A DNA stretch of 64,000 bases from Merdivicinus sp050943495 (GTDB taxonomy: Bacteria > Bacillota > Clostridia > Oscillospirales > Ruminococcaceae): positions 1 to 64,000 of the forward strand of contig JBMNPH010000011.1 in assembly GCA_050943495.1 (NCBI GenBank), given 5' to 3'. The position numbers and the translations under genes are program-made. Shown here piece by piece: positions 9,547-19,365 of the stretch. The notes beneath the pieces are model-generated. The model searched no databases. It was not told the DNA's origin and saw nothing but the letters and a program-made list of their open reading frames with translations. Every line of letters begins with the position of its first letter. The first letter of the stretch is position 1.

Positions 9547-10665
9547 ATGACTTCGAAAACCATGTGTATCCTGTTCTCGGAAAGCTATGGGGTTTCCCCC
9601 AATGAGCTGGCCGCAGAGCGTACCCTTGCAACCGTTCCCTTTGCAGGACGTTACCGCCTGATTGACTTTGTTCTGTCCTCGCTGGTCAAAGCGCGGATCG
9701 ATGATATCGGTGTCATTACCAAAGAGCATTACGGCTCGCTGATCGACCATCTGGGATGGGGCAAGGACTGGGACCTTGACCGTAAAAATGGCGGTTTGAA
9801 AATTCTTACTCCTTTTACCAAGGAAGAATCCGCCAGCACTCGTAACCGCAGTAAGATTGAAGCACTTCTCTCCGTGAAGCGGTTTATTGAACGTGCGGAT
9901 GTCGAAACCATTATTCTTTCGGATTCCAACCTGGTTATGAACATTGATTTTGAATCCATGCTCAATTTCCACGAGGAACGGGAGGCCGATATTACCCTTC
10001 TGTATCAGACTAAGGTTTGCCCCAATCACACCGGATGTGTCATCGATATGGATGAGACCGGATGTGTCATCGACGCCTATTATTCATCTATCCAGCATAC
10101 CGAACCTCAAAATGCTGCGTTTGGTGTTTATATCATTAATAAGAGCTTGCTTCTCTCGCTGCTGGATCACGCTTATACGTTCGGCTGGGTCGATTTTGAC
10201 CGTGATTTCATCACCAAGAACCTCAACAAGCTCAAAGTTTACGGATTCGCACATAAAGGTTTCTCAGCTGTCATCAATACAGTTAGCGATTATTATGATG
10301 CCAGCATGAAAGTATTGAATCGTGAGATCCGTCATGAATTGTTCTATGGCGATACCCCTATCTTCACCCGTGTTAAGAACTCTGTTCCCACCATCTACGG
10401 CTTTGACGGCAAGGTTGCCAACTCCCTGGTCGCTGATGGATGCAAAATTGACGGCGAAGTCAACAATTGCATCATTTTCCGTGACGTCGTCATTGAAAAG
10501 GGGGCCGTACTTAACAACTGCATTATCATGCAGAATACTAAAATTCGCAGCGATGCCCGCCTGAACTGCGTCATCACTGACAAAGACGTGGTAATCGGCA
10601 GCGGTCATGCTCTCTCCGGATATCAGACCTATCCTTATGTCATCGCCAAAGGTCAGAATGTCTGA
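9547..10665 (+). CDS. glgD: Glucose-1-phosphate adenylyltransferase, GlgD subunit
   Basis: A 372-residue GlgC paralogue. It keeps the Rossmann and beta-helix architecture (VPFAGRYRLIDFVLSS, GLKILTPF) but lacks the GGxGxRL nucleotide loop: its N-terminus reads CILFSESYGVSPNELA. This is the known hallmark of Firmicutes GlgD, which tunes GlgC activity. GGAGG precedes the ATG. Codons around 10030-10073 hold a tandem 27-base period encoding TGCVID twice. It lies 50 bases after glgC in the same operon. Confidence 0.95.
   Translation: MTSKTMCILFSESYGVSPNELAAERTLATVPFAGRYRLIDFVLSSLVKARIDDIGVITKEHYGSLIDHLGWGKDWDLDRKNGGLKILTPFTKEESASTRNRSKIEALLSVKRFIERADVETIILSDSNLVMNIDFESMLNFHEEREADITLLYQTKVCPNHTGCVIDMDETGCVIDAYYSSIQHTEPQNAAFGVYIINKSLLLSLLDHAYTFGWVDFDRDFITKNLNKLKVYGFAHKGFSAVINTVSDYYDASMKVLNREIRHELFYGDTPIFTRVKNSVPTIYGFDGKVANSLVADGCKIDGEVNNCIIFRDVVIEKGAVLNNCIIMQNTKIRSDARLNCVITDKDVVIGSGHALSGYQTYPYVIAKGQNV
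10030..10073 (+). repeat. Tandem 17-base direct repeat inside glgD
   Basis: ACCGGATGTGTCATCGA occurs at 10030-10046 and 10057-10073, a 27-base (nine-codon) in-frame period giving TGCVIDMDE then TGCVIDAYY. It looks like a small in-frame duplication in a surface loop. Confidence 0.7.
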
Positions 10666-10677
10666 TCTCTTTTGATG

Positions 10678-10721
10678 ACGGGTTTTACCGCCGCAAAACC
10701 CGTTTGTCCCGCATGCGGCGG
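10678..10721 (+). promoter_or_regulatory. Two mutually exclusive RNA hairpins between glgD and glgA
   Basis: Stem A: ACGGGTTTT (10678-10686) pairs perfectly with AAAACCCGT (10695-10703), loop of 8. Stem B: CCGCCGCA (10688-10695) pairs perfectly with TGCGGCGG (10714-10721), ending a few bases before the glgA ribosome binding site (AGAAGG). The loop of A is the left arm of B and base 10695 is shared, so they compete. No long T tract follows A. The pattern suits control of glgA translation or mRNA stability. Confidence 0.45.
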
Positions 10722-10738
10722 AGAAAGAAGGTTTTGCT

Positions 10739-12157
10739 ATGAAAATTCTGTTTGCCGCCAGCGAAGCTCTCCCTTTCATCAAAGTGGGCGGGTTGGGCGA
10801 TGTAGCGGGCGCTCTGCCCAAGGAACTCGTGAAAAAAGGGATTGACGCCCGCGTCGTCATCCCGATGTATTCCACGATGTCTCAGGCAATGCGGGACCGC
10901 TGTACCTTTGTCAAATTTTTCTACTTCTCACTTGGCTGGAGATCCTGCTACTGCGGGATTTTTCAAGCCGAAGCGGACGGTGTCACCTACTATCTGATCG
11001 ACAACGAGCAGTATTTTAAACGCGGCGGAACCTACGGCGAATTTGATGATGCGGAACGGTTCGCCTTTTTCTCCAAGGCTGTTCTGGAAATTCTGCCTCA
11101 AATTGACTTTTATCCTGACATCATTCACGCAAATGACTGGCATACCGCCCTCGTTCCGGTCTATTTGGATACTCAGTTCCGTTCGGTGCCCGGATACGGC
11201 TCGATCAAAACAATCTTTTCCATCCATAATATCGAATTCCAGGGCAAGTATGATATGTCCATTCTGGAATCGGTTTTTGGCATTTACCCCTCCCAGAGCT
11301 CATTGCTCGAATTTGACGGCTGCCTCAATTTGATGAAAGGTGCCATCGAATGTTCTAATATTGTCACCACAGTTTCCAGAACCTATGCCAAGGAAATCCT
11401 CAATCCGTATTTCTCGTTTGGATTGCATCCGATTCTTGAGGCGCGGCAGTATAAGCTGCACGGTATTGTCAACGGCATCGATACCGAGGTCTTCAATCCC
11501 GAAACGGACCCACACATTAAAACGAATTACTCTCTCAAAACCCGCGGCAGCAAACGCTTTGACAAAAAGGCATTGCAGCAGGAAGTCGGCCTGCCGGAAA
11601 ATCCGGATGTACCGGTGCTGGGACTTGTTACCCGCCTGACCCCGCAAAAGGGCATCGATCTCTTTGAACCGATTATGGCGGAACTAATGGAAATGGATGT
11701 CCAAATTGTCGTGCTCGGCAATGGATATGCAGATTATGAGAATTATTTCAAATACTGCGACTACACCTATCATGATAAATTCCGGGCTATCATTAAATTC
11801 TCCGCGCCGCTCGCGCAGCGCATCTACGCCGGCGCCGATATTTTCCTGATGCCCTCCAAGTCGGAACCCTGCGGCCTTGCCCAGATGATCGCGATGCGTT
11901 ACGGAACTATCCCAGTCGTTCATGCAGTCGGCGGTCTCAAAGATACCGTTACCCCCTTCAACGCTGAGACCGGCGAAGGTAACGGCATCAACTTCCAGTC
12001 TTTCAACGCAAGCGATATGCTCGACGCCATCAAACGCGCAATTGCAGTATGGAAGGACAAAGATCAGCGCAAGACCATCATGAGCAATGCGATGTCCGGC
12101 GATTATTCTTGGAAAGCATCGGCCGAGGAATATATCAAACTTTACGAATCCTTATAA
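10739..12157 (+). CDS. glgA: Glycogen synthase, ADP-glucose dependent (GT5)
   Basis: A 472-residue GT-B glycosyltransferase that extends alpha-1,4-glucan chains from ADP-glucose. The N-terminal KVGGLGDVAGALPKEL (15-30) is the ADP-glucose binding motif; HANDWHTALVP, GIDTEVFNP, TRLTPQKGIDL and PSKSEPCGLAQMIAMRYG follow in family order. Length is standard. It is the last gene of the glycogen operon, followed by a strong terminator; the gap from glgD contains the competing hairpins. Confidence 0.96.
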   Translation: MKILFAASEALPFIKVGGLGDVAGALPKELVKKGIDARVVIPMYSTMSQAMRDRCTFVKFFYFSLGWRSCYCGIFQAEADGVTYYLIDNEQYFKRGGTYGEFDDAERFAFFSKAVLEILPQIDFYPDIIHANDWHTALVPVYLDTQFRSVPGYGSIKTIFSIHNIEFQGKYDMSILESVFGIYPSQSSLLEFDGCLNLMKGAIECSNIVTTVSRTYAKEILNPYFSFGLHPILEARQYKLHGIVNGIDTEVFNPETDPHIKTNYSLKTRGSKRFDKKALQQEVGLPENPDVPVLGLVTRLTPQKGIDLFEPIMAELMEMDVQIVVLGNGYADYENYFKYCDYTYHDKFRAIIKFSAPLAQRIYAGADIFLMPSKSEPCGLAQMIAMRYGTIPVVHAVGGLKDTVTPFNAETGEGNGINFQSFNASDMLDAIKRAIAVWKDKDQRKTIMSNAMSGDYSWKASAEEYIKLYESL

Positions 12158-12174
12158 AAATTATGCCGAATTTT

Positions 12175-12205
12175 CTCCCGGCCAGTGTCTGACCGGGAGT
12201 TTTTC
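12175..12205 (+). terminator. Terminator of the glycogen operon
   Basis: CTCCCGG (12175-12181) pairs with CCGGGAG (12193-12199), followed by TTTTTCTTTTC. It separates glgA from glgP. Confidence 0.88.
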
Positions 12206-12305
12206 TTTTCAGCAAAGTAGTTGTCCGTCCTGCTCAAACAAAAAAATTAAGAAATCTTTTCTAAAAATACGATTTGCACGATATTATTCTCGGCTGTTTC
12301 TCCGA

Positions 12306-12334
12306 TTGCATTTTCCAGGAAAAAAGAGTAAAAT
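12306..12334 (+). promoter_or_regulatory. Predicted glgP promoter
   Basis: TTGCAT (12306-12311) and TAAAAT (12329-12334) are 17 bases apart, about 105 bases before the glgP ATG. Storage and breakdown genes therefore seem to be transcribed separately. Confidence 0.55.
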
Positions 12335-12439
12335 AAATAGGGATATCTGTGACGAATGATTTCCTTTCTCCGGCAAAATTAGGTCGGGTCTGCACAGAAA
12401 AATTCCATTCAATTCTGATACCAAGAAAGGGGAAGGTTT

Positions 12440-14833
12440 ATGAGTTTTTCCACTGCGTATCTCAAGGATGAATTGATCCAAACACTAAAAACCAATTACG
12501 GTTACTCCCCCGAGGAGGCCACTGATCGTCAAATGTACGGCACGGTATTAACCGTTGTTCAATCCATTTTGACCCACAAGCGTGCGGATTATCTCGATAC
12601 GCTCAAAAAAAATGACAAGAAACGCATCTATTATATGTCGATGGAGTTTCTGGTCGGCCGTTCGCTGAAAAACAATCTCTATAACCTCAATATGGAAGAG
12701 GAGATGAAACAAGCAGTTTCCGAATTGGGCTTTGATTTGGAGACGATCTATGAGATGGAACCGGATCCCGGTCTCGGCAATGGCGGTCTGGGACGTCTGG
12801 CAAGCTGCTATATGGATGGTGCAACCACACTCGGCTATCCGATAACAGGATTTTCCATCCGCTACGAATTCGGTATCTTCAAACAACAGATCGTTGACGG
12901 TTGGCAGGTTGAATTCCCGGATAACTGGCTCGAGATGGGCGGATATTGGCTGACTCCCCGCGAAGATGAGGCAATGGAAGTCCATTTTGATGGTCATGTC
13001 GAGGAAAAATGGGGCGAACGCGGCCTGACAACTATCCATCGCGATTATTATACCGTGAAAGCAGTACCCTATGATTTAATGATCTCCGGCAAGGACAGTG
13101 AAGCAGTAAACTGTCTGCGTCTCTGGCGGGCAGAAGCTCCCAACAGCTTTGATATGTACACCTTCTCCCGCGGCGAGTACGTCAAAGCGATGGAGGAAGA
13201 CGCCAAAGCTGAAGCAATTTCCAAGGTTCTTTATCCGGCCGATGATCACATTGAAGGAAAACGTCTGCGCCTCAAACAGCAGTATTTCTTTGTCAGTGCC
13301 TCCCTGCAAACCATTATCCGGGATCATTTGCGCAATCATCAATCGTTGGACTCCCTCCCGGAACATGCCGTCATTCATATCAATGATACCCATCCTGCAC
13401 TCTGTGTGCCCGAACTGATGCGGATTCTGCTGGACGATTGCGGCTATGAATGGGAAAATGCTTGGGAAATTACCTGTCGTACTCTTGCTTACACCAATCA
13501 CACCGTTATGAGTGAGGCGCTCGAACGCTGGGATATCAACCTGTTCCGGCAGCATCTGCCTCGTATTACTAGCATTATTGAGGAAATTGACCGACGTTTC
13601 TGCAAAGATGTCTTCGAATTCCATCCGGAAAAGCGCAATCAGCTGGGTTCCATGGCCATTATTGGAGACGGACAGATCCGGATGGCCAATCTGTGCGTAA
13701 TTGCCTGCTTCTCGGTAAACGGCGTTTCCAAACTCCATTCGGATATCCTGAAAGAGGATCTTTTCAAAGATTACAATGATATTTTCCCGGGAAAACTTAC
13801 CAATGTGACCAACGGCATTGCTGCGCGCCGCTGGCTTTGCCAGGGAAATCCGCTTCTGACCAGCTATATCACCGAACTGATCGGAGATGGATTTATTCAT
13901 GATCTTAGCCAGCTGGAAAAGCTGAAACAATTTGCAGATGACCGTCAAGTCCTCCATCGTTTTGCGGAAATTAAGCTGGAGAACAAGAAAAAACTTGCGC
14001 GGTATATTTCCTCCGCAAACGGCATCAAAGTAGATCCTTCCTCATTGTTTGATGTTCAGGTCAAACGTCTGCATGAATACAAGCGTCAGTTAATGAATGC
14101 TCTGCATATCTGCCATCTGTATCTTCAGATCAAAAATCATGGTTTGACTATCGAGCCGCGGACCTTCCTTTTCGGTGCCAAGGCTTCTCCCGGATACTAT
14201 ATGGCTAAAGAGATTATCCGCTTTATCTGCGCATTGGGCGACGTGATCAACCGTGATCCGGCTACAAAGGATATGCTGAAAGTTATTTTCCTGGCGGACT
14301 ACAAAGTTTCGCTGGCAGAGAAAATTTATCCGGCTGCGGAGATCAGCGAACAGATTTCTCAGGCCGGAAAAGAGGCATCCGGTACCGGCAATATGAAGAT
14401 GATGCTCAACGGCGCTCTGACTCTTGGCACCATGGACGGCGCGAATATTGAGATTTACGATGCGGTCGGCAAGGATAATATTTTCATTTTCGGCATGAAT
14501 ACCGAAGAGGTCAACCAAACCCGTCAAAATGGATACAGTCCTCGTGCAATTTATGATTCGAATCCGTATGTACGGGAAGTTCTGGACTTTGTCCGCAGCG
14601 GCGGTTTGGATGGCAAGAATTTCGATTCAATCATCCAGTACCTGCTGAATAACGACACCTATATGTCGCTGGCTGATTTCGAAAGCTATCGCCTGATGCA
14701 GGAAAAAGTCAATGAAACCTATCGCAATCCGGATCTTTGGAATCGGATGTCCCTGATGAATGTGGCAGGTTCCGGTATTTTCTCGGCTGACCGGTCCATT
14801 GAAGACTACGTTCGTGATATTTGGTATCGTTAA
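12440..14833 (+). CDS. glgP: Glycogen/starch/alpha-glucan phosphorylase (GT35)
   Basis: A 797-residue phosphorylase that releases glucose-1-phosphate from alpha-glucan ends. Recognisable features are PGLGNGGLGRLASCYMDG, DTHPAL, the QVKRLHEYKRQLMN segment and the pyridoxal-phosphate site EASGTGNMKMMLNGALTLGT, with the PLP lysine in GNMK. Length and motifs are those of the bacterial GlgP/MalP family. It is preceded by GAAAGGGGAAGG and its own promoter and followed by a bidirectional terminator. Confidence 0.97.
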   Translation: MSFSTAYLKDELIQTLKTNYGYSPEEATDRQMYGTVLTVVQSILTHKRADYLDTLKKNDKKRIYYMSMEFLVGRSLKNNLYNLNMEEEMKQAVSELGFDLETIYEMEPDPGLGNGGLGRLASCYMDGATTLGYPITGFSIRYEFGIFKQQIVDGWQVEFPDNWLEMGGYWLTPREDEAMEVHFDGHVEEKWGERGLTTIHRDYYTVKAVPYDLMISGKDSEAVNCLRLWRAEAPNSFDMYTFSRGEYVKAMEEDAKAEAISKVLYPADDHIEGKRLRLKQQYFFVSASLQTIIRDHLRNHQSLDSLPEHAVIHINDTHPALCVPELMRILLDDCGYEWENAWEITCRTLAYTNHTVMSEALERWDINLFRQHLPRITSIIEEIDRRFCKDVFEFHPEKRNQLGSMAIIGDGQIRMANLCVIACFSVNGVSKLHSDILKEDLFKDYNDIFPGKLTNVTNGIAARRWLCQGNPLLTSYITELIGDGFIHDLSQLEKLKQFADDRQVLHRFAEIKLENKKKLARYISSANGIKVDPSSLFDVQVKRLHEYKRQLMNALHICHLYLQIKNHGLTIEPRTFLFGAKASPGYYMAKEIIRFICALGDVINRDPATKDMLKVIFLADYKVSLAEKIYPAAEISEQISQAGKEASGTGNMKMMLNGALTLGTMDGANIEIYDAVGKDNIFIFGMNTEEVNQTRQNGYSPRAIYDSNPYVREVLDFVRSGGLDGKNFDSIIQYLLNNDTYMSLADFESYRLMQEKVNETYRNPDLWNRMSLMNVAGSGIFSADRSIEDYVRDIWYR

Positions 14834-14862
14834 TTAAAATTCCTTGTGCTAAAAATAAAAAG

Positions 14863-14894
14863 AAAACCTGTCGGTTAAACCGGCAGGTTTTTTT
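14863..14894 (+). terminator. Bidirectional terminator between glgP and the ABC operon
   Basis: AACCTGTCGG / CCGGCAGGTT stem with T7 on the plus side and TTCTTTTTATTTTT on the minus side. It serves glgP and the convergent 610-residue protein gene. Confidence 0.88.
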
Positions 14895-14916
14895 CATATA
14901 AAGGGATTCGTTGCTT

Positions 14917-16749
14917 TTACAAGGAAATATCCAGAGATTCCCCCTGATAAGTAATATGGTAGGTTCCACTAAGGTATTCACTCTGACAAATCGAATTATC
15001 AAATCGCTTGTAATTTCGGATGGGATATTCATTGCCATTTACGGTAAACAGTTCTTCCCAGCCGCACTGAATCTGATCCTTTGCCGGAGTTTGGAAGGAA
15101 ACCTTTGTCCCTTCACATTGGAGATCGCATGCCAAAATCTGACTAATAAAATGCAGGAAAGAACCGTTCTCTTTCTGGGATCCGAGCTGGCAGATCCAGA
15201 TATTCTGCTTGCTGTGGCAGATTACTTCTTGATCTGACCATTTTGGATCCTGAGACCACTCATAGCCGTTCTGTGAATAGAGAGCAGCATATCCGTCACC
15301 CTTGCGAGCAAAAATCCAATTCTGCACTTCATAAACTTCATCGAATTTTTTGCGCGGGAAGTAGGCATGAGAATAGGGAAGGGGGCATTTCTCCGTAATG
15401 TTATAGATGCATACCACCGTATTCCGATATTGCAAGGCTCGGGGATGGAAATGGTTGCCGGACCAAAAGTCAGGTCTGCCGTCTCCAATCCCGAGTGTTC
15501 CGGGATGTGTAGTGAAAATCACGGCATCATCTTCAAAAGTTGCCTGCCAGATATGCTGTTGAAATCCCAATTGTCCTTTTCGGAAGTCCTGAGCACAACT
15601 CAAAAAATAATCCGGAGTGCGAAAATTCAGAATATTGACCCGGCTCATATAGGTGGATACCCTGCAAGGTTCCGGCTGTACCCCTTGTTTCCGGCATTTC
15701 AGCAGATAACGATATTCGGGATAAACGGCGGGATTAACCATGATGCCGAATTTTTCGCACATCTCATACATTTTCTCTACGACATTGACATGAGTATAGG
15801 CCATATTGTGCCAGAAAAGAGTCATATCTTCATAAGTATCATAGCCTTTTCCAAATAGATGTGCATCTTCCGCATCAAAACTTTGCTGTTCCCGGTCTTC
15901 CAAAGTCAATGTTGGATCGGTAGCGATTTTTTCAATGAGCGGCTGAGGTTCATAGCTGCTGGTAGCCAGAGCTAAGCTGCCAATATGCAGCAACCCTTCC
16001 TGCTTTTCAATGGGAGAACCTCCCCACAACAATTTTTCCAGTAAAGTCGTAGAAGTTCTGTTCTGAAACATCAGAAGATGTGCATAACTTCTGCCGTGTG
16101 TGCAGCAGTAATTACCGTGGAACGAATTAATGGCAAATGAAAATGTTATAATGTCGATCAGTGCTTTAGATTTTTTCTTCAAAACACTGTCGCCTGAAAA
16201 ATCATAGAGATTGAGGAGGCTGATCATATTTTCATCTGCGTAACAGTTGGAATCCCATTCCGAAAATCCCACACGCAGCTTCATATCGATCCAGTCAATG
16301 AGTTTTGGATAAATTTCCCCACTGATCTCGGATCCTTTTTTGCCGCGAAATCGGAAGAATTCATTCGGATACAGCTTGGTTGCCAGATATTCACATACCA
16401 TAAACAGCATGACATGGTTTTCCGTCCAGATAATATGCTTTCCGGGGAATTTCACATTTTCTCCGTACCAGTAATCAAAGTCCAGCAAAAGTTCTTTGAT
16501 TTCAGCCTTTGCCTCTTCTCCGATCAATGGGGTATCGGGATACAGATACAGCATCCGCAGAATCATAATGATCCGGAAATCACCACAATCCAGACGAACA
16601 TGCATATGTTCCAAATATTTGATAATATCCTCATCGTTTGCACGTTTTCCGCAGGCGACCTTGGCAAATTCGTGATTGATTGTCCCCTGACCATCCGGCA
16701 GCTCTGCACAGAGCTGCAGATATTTCTGATATCGTTCCTGCCGATTCAT
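14917..16749 (-). CDS. Uncharacterised 610-residue cytoplasmic protein of the sugar ABC operon
   Basis: I do not recognise a named family. It has no signal peptide. The N-terminal ~370 residues look mostly helical and carry striking aromatic/polar motifs: IIWTENHVMLF, SEWDSNCYADEN, CCTHGRSYAH and LFWHNMAYTHVNV. The C-terminal third is beta-rich (TFEDDAVIFTTHPGT, FSNG-like strands), the layout of helical-toroid glycosidases or lyases with a C-terminal sandwich. It is the last gene of the importer operon, 30 bases after the binding protein, and starts at an ATG after AGGAGGATTGCC. A role in degrading the imported glycan is inference. Confidence 0.7.
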   Translation of the reverse strand: MNRQERYQKYLQLCAELPDGQGTINHEFAKVACGKRANDEDIIKYLEHMHVRLDCGDFRIIMILRMLYLYPDTPLIGEEAKAEIKELLLDFDYWYGENVKFPGKHIIWTENHVMLFMVCEYLATKLYPNEFFRFRGKKGSEISGEIYPKLIDWIDMKLRVGFSEWDSNCYADENMISLLNLYDFSGDSVLKKKSKALIDIITFSFAINSFHGNYCCTHGRSYAHLLMFQNRTSTTLLEKLLWGGSPIEKQEGLLHIGSLALATSSYEPQPLIEKIATDPTLTLEDREQQSFDAEDAHLFGKGYDTYEDMTLFWHNMAYTHVNVVEKMYEMCEKFGIMVNPAVYPEYRYLLKCRKQGVQPEPCRVSTYMSRVNILNFRTPDYFLSCAQDFRKGQLGFQQHIWQATFEDDAVIFTTHPGTLGIGDGRPDFWSGNHFHPRALQYRNTVVCIYNITEKCPLPYSHAYFPRKKFDEVYEVQNWIFARKGDGYAALYSQNGYEWSQDPKWSDQEVICHSKQNIWICQLGSQKENGSFLHFISQILACDLQCEGTKVSFQTPAKDQIQCGWEELFTVNGNEYPIRNYKRFDNSICQSEYLSGTYHITYQGESLDISL

Positions 16750-16779
16750 GGCAATCCTCCTATCTATAGGAAATCAACC

Positions 16780-18408
16780 TTATTTTTTCATTTCCTGATA
16801 AGCTGCACGTTTTTCTTCGATGACTTTTTCGCCGCCGGCTTTGTAATACTCTTGTTCAAGAGAATCAAAGGTTGCATCAAACTCTTCTGGTGCACACATA
16901 ATACTCTTGACAACCAATTCCTGCAGTGCTTTGGAAAGATTTGCACCATATTTACTTTCGGATTCGATGGGCTGATCGAACATTGGTCTGCTGTAAGCAT
17001 CATTCATGCCCTGTTCGTAGCACATGATGGCCAATTCCTTTTGCGGTCCGAAGGTATTGGCATATGCTTCGAGATTTTCCTCTTCCGTACCAACATAGTT
17101 TCCATTGACAACAATAGCAGTATCATTTGCTTTCCACAAATCCTGATCTCTGCGCTTCAAACCTTCTTCATCCGTTTTGGGTACAGGAATGCCATCTGTC
17201 ATATCATAGTGGACACCCTCTTCCCCGTATTTAATTGCAACCAAATTCTGGGAAAGCCAATTTAAATACTGAAGCGCCTGTGGTGCGACCTCTTCGCTAT
17301 TCTTGGGGATCATAATATATTTGTCAACCGGTGCATACATCGTTTTCCGATATTCTCCAGCTGAATTCATAAAGGTATCAATGGGTACGAGGGTAGCATC
17401 TGGATAATTCTGCTGAAGATTAAGGAGAACACTGCTGGAACTTAATCCCAATGGTTTTGTTGCATCTTCCGAGAAGAAGACGGTACGTCCCATAATAATA
17501 TCTTCGTTGAATTGTTTTGCACTATCATCCAACGCAAAATCTTTGCTGATCATCCCTTCATTATACATCTTGTTCATAAAGCGGAATCCTTCTTTGGCAC
17601 CAGGATAAAGCTCTACGGGCAATACATAAAGGTCTTCTTCTGACATATTGGGGTCGATAAATGCATGAATCAATTGATAATAATTCATAGCAGCCGTTCC
17701 AGTCGTATTACCATGCATGCCGTAGGGAACAACATTTTCACTTCCAACACCAGCAGGATCCTGTTCCTGAATTGCTTTTAGAACATTATAAAATTCTTCT
17801 ACGGTCGTCGGCATTTCCATTCCGACCGCTTCCACCAAATCCTGACGGATATAGGAACAGTGTTCATTGGTCAGCACACGTTTGGCGGCAATTGCATAAT
17901 ACTTATCATCATATTTTCCATAGGACATGGTATCTTCCCCAAGGAATTCCACGAGATCCGGCGCATATTGGGAGAGCATATCATCGGTAATCTCGGTTAA
18001 ACCACCGTTCATTGCATAATTAAAGAAACGATCGCGCTGGTATAAGAAACAAATATCCGGAGCGCTGTTTCCCGCCATTAAAACCTGAAGCTTGTCTGCA
18101 TCGCTGCTGCGAGGAATTGGAACAAATTCTACTTCAATATTTGTTTCTTTTGTAAAATTATCCGCAATATATTGGGTCAAATAGTTATCCGTAATGCTGC
18201 CGCCGCCTTCCGGAGTATCTGAACGGTCATAAATTTCTACTGTAATTTTGCTGGGTTTATTTTCTGCTGTTTGGGAAGAACCCTGAGCAGAAGCGGAATC
18301 ATCAGATTGTGTGTTGGATGAAGAAGGGGAATTGCCGCAGGCGGTCATACCGGTAAGCAGCATTGCGGTAATTGCAAGCAGGGAAATTTTTTTCACATAC
18401 TTTTTCAT
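16780..18408 (-). CDS. Sugar ABC transporter substrate-binding lipoprotein (LplA/YtcQ type)
   Basis: A 542-residue extracellular solute-binding protein. The lipobox GMTAC at the end of a hydrophobic signal gives a lipid-anchored Cys, followed by a Ser/Ala/Gln-rich linker. The length and the features FVPIPRSSDADKLQVLMA and GAKEGFRFMNKMYNEG match the large Lpl/Ytc binding proteins that pair with two-permease importers lacking a local ATPase. The ATG at 18408 is chosen because GGAGG precedes it; upstream in-frame codons are leader. It is followed closely by the 610-residue protein. Confidence 0.92.
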   Translation of the reverse strand: MKKYVKKISLLAITAMLLTGMTACGNSPSSSNTQSDDSASAQGSSQTAENKPSKITVEIYDRSDTPEGGGSITDNYLTQYIADNFTKETNIEVEFVPIPRSSDADKLQVLMAGNSAPDICFLYQRDRFFNYAMNGGLTEITDDMLSQYAPDLVEFLGEDTMSYGKYDDKYYAIAAKRVLTNEHCSYIRQDLVEAVGMEMPTTVEEFYNVLKAIQEQDPAGVGSENVVPYGMHGNTTGTAAMNYYQLIHAFIDPNMSEEDLYVLPVELYPGAKEGFRFMNKMYNEGMISKDFALDDSAKQFNEDIIMGRTVFFSEDATKPLGLSSSSVLLNLQQNYPDATLVPIDTFMNSAGEYRKTMYAPVDKYIMIPKNSEEVAPQALQYLNWLSQNLVAIKYGEEGVHYDMTDGIPVPKTDEEGLKRRDQDLWKANDTAIVVNGNYVGTEEENLEAYANTFGPQKELAIMCYEQGMNDAYSRPMFDQPIESESKYGANLSKALQELVVKSIMCAPEEFDATFDSLEQEYYKAGGEKVIEEKRAAYQEMKK

Positions 18409-18465
18409 AAATGTTCCTCCATTCGTTCGGTTAATATCTGGACACAGAACCCTGTGTAAAACCAA

Positions 18466-19365
18466 CTATTCTTTTACGGCGCCGATCATGACACCGGAGA
18501 TAAAGAATTTTTGCAGAAACGGGTAAGGAATTAAGATGGGAACCGTAGCAAAAACAATACTGGCAGCCTTAACACCGTCCGGAACCAGTTTCTGCATTTG
18601 GCTGGCCTCCAGTGAGGCAATATCGGACATTCGGTCCGAAAGAATAATCTCCCGCAATTTCAATTGAAGCGGATAAAGATTCTGATCATTGATATAGTAT
18701 AGGGCATCCGAAAAACCGTTCCAGCGGCCGACTGCATAAAACAGACTTAATGTTGCGAGAATTGGCAGGGAAAGCGGCAGTACAATCGTCGTCAATGCCC
18801 GAAAATCGGAACAACCGTCCAACGACGCTGCTTCCAGCATGGAAGGAGAGATGGATGTAAAGAAGGTGCGGAGAATAATCATATTGTAAGCACTAATCAT
18901 ACCGGGAAGAATCAGAGACCAGATGGTGTCAAGCAGATGGAGATTTTTTACAACCATATAATTGGGAATGGTTCCGGCATTAAAATACATGGTAATAATG
19001 ATGAAAGTCATCAGGACTTTTTTTCCGGGCAGATAACTTTTCGACATGGGGTATGCTGCCAGAATGGTCATCGCCATACAGATGACGGTATACAACAAGG
19101 TCAGGATAATGGTGAATCCGAAAGAATTGGTCATGTTGGCATCTTTAAAAACGGAAGTATAGGAATCCAACTGGAATTCTACGGGCCATAACAGAACCTG
19201 ATTGGACATAATTGCCTTACCGGAACTGAATGACTTGGCGACAATATGGATAAACGGGAAGAGAGATAACAAACTGACCAGGATAATGAAAACTGTATTG
19301 ATGGCATGAAAGACTTTCGTGCCGGTTGTCTCATAGCGGTCTTGAAGCGTAGTAATTTTTTCCAT
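18466..19365 (-). CDS. Carbohydrate ABC transporter permease (LplC/YtcP type)
   Basis: A 299-residue inner permease with about six membrane segments and the EAA-type loop EAASLDGCSDFRALTTIVLPLS, which contacts the ATPase. No ATPase is encoded nearby; such importers normally use a shared MsmX-type ATPase. The start overlaps the last base of the upstream permease stop (19365). It lies between the partner permease and the binding protein. Confidence 0.93.
   Translation of the reverse strand: MEKITTLQDRYETTGTKVFHAINTVFIILVSLLSLFPFIHIVAKSFSSGKAIMSNQVLLWPVEFQLDSYTSVFKDANMTNSFGFTIILTLLYTVICMAMTILAAYPMSKSYLPGKKVLMTFIIITMYFNAGTIPNYMVVKNLHLLDTIWSLILPGMISAYNMIILRTFFTSISPSMLEAASLDGCSDFRALTTIVLPLSLPILATLSLFYAVGRWNGFSDALYYINDQNLYPLQLKLREIILSDRMSDIASLEASQMQKLVPDGVKAASIVFATVPILIPYPFLQKFFISGVMIGAVKE

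Noticed and set aside
18442..18457. ACACAG/CTGTGT hairpin between the permease and binding-protein genes
   Set aside because: The stem is only 6 bases with no T tract; too weak to call a terminator.
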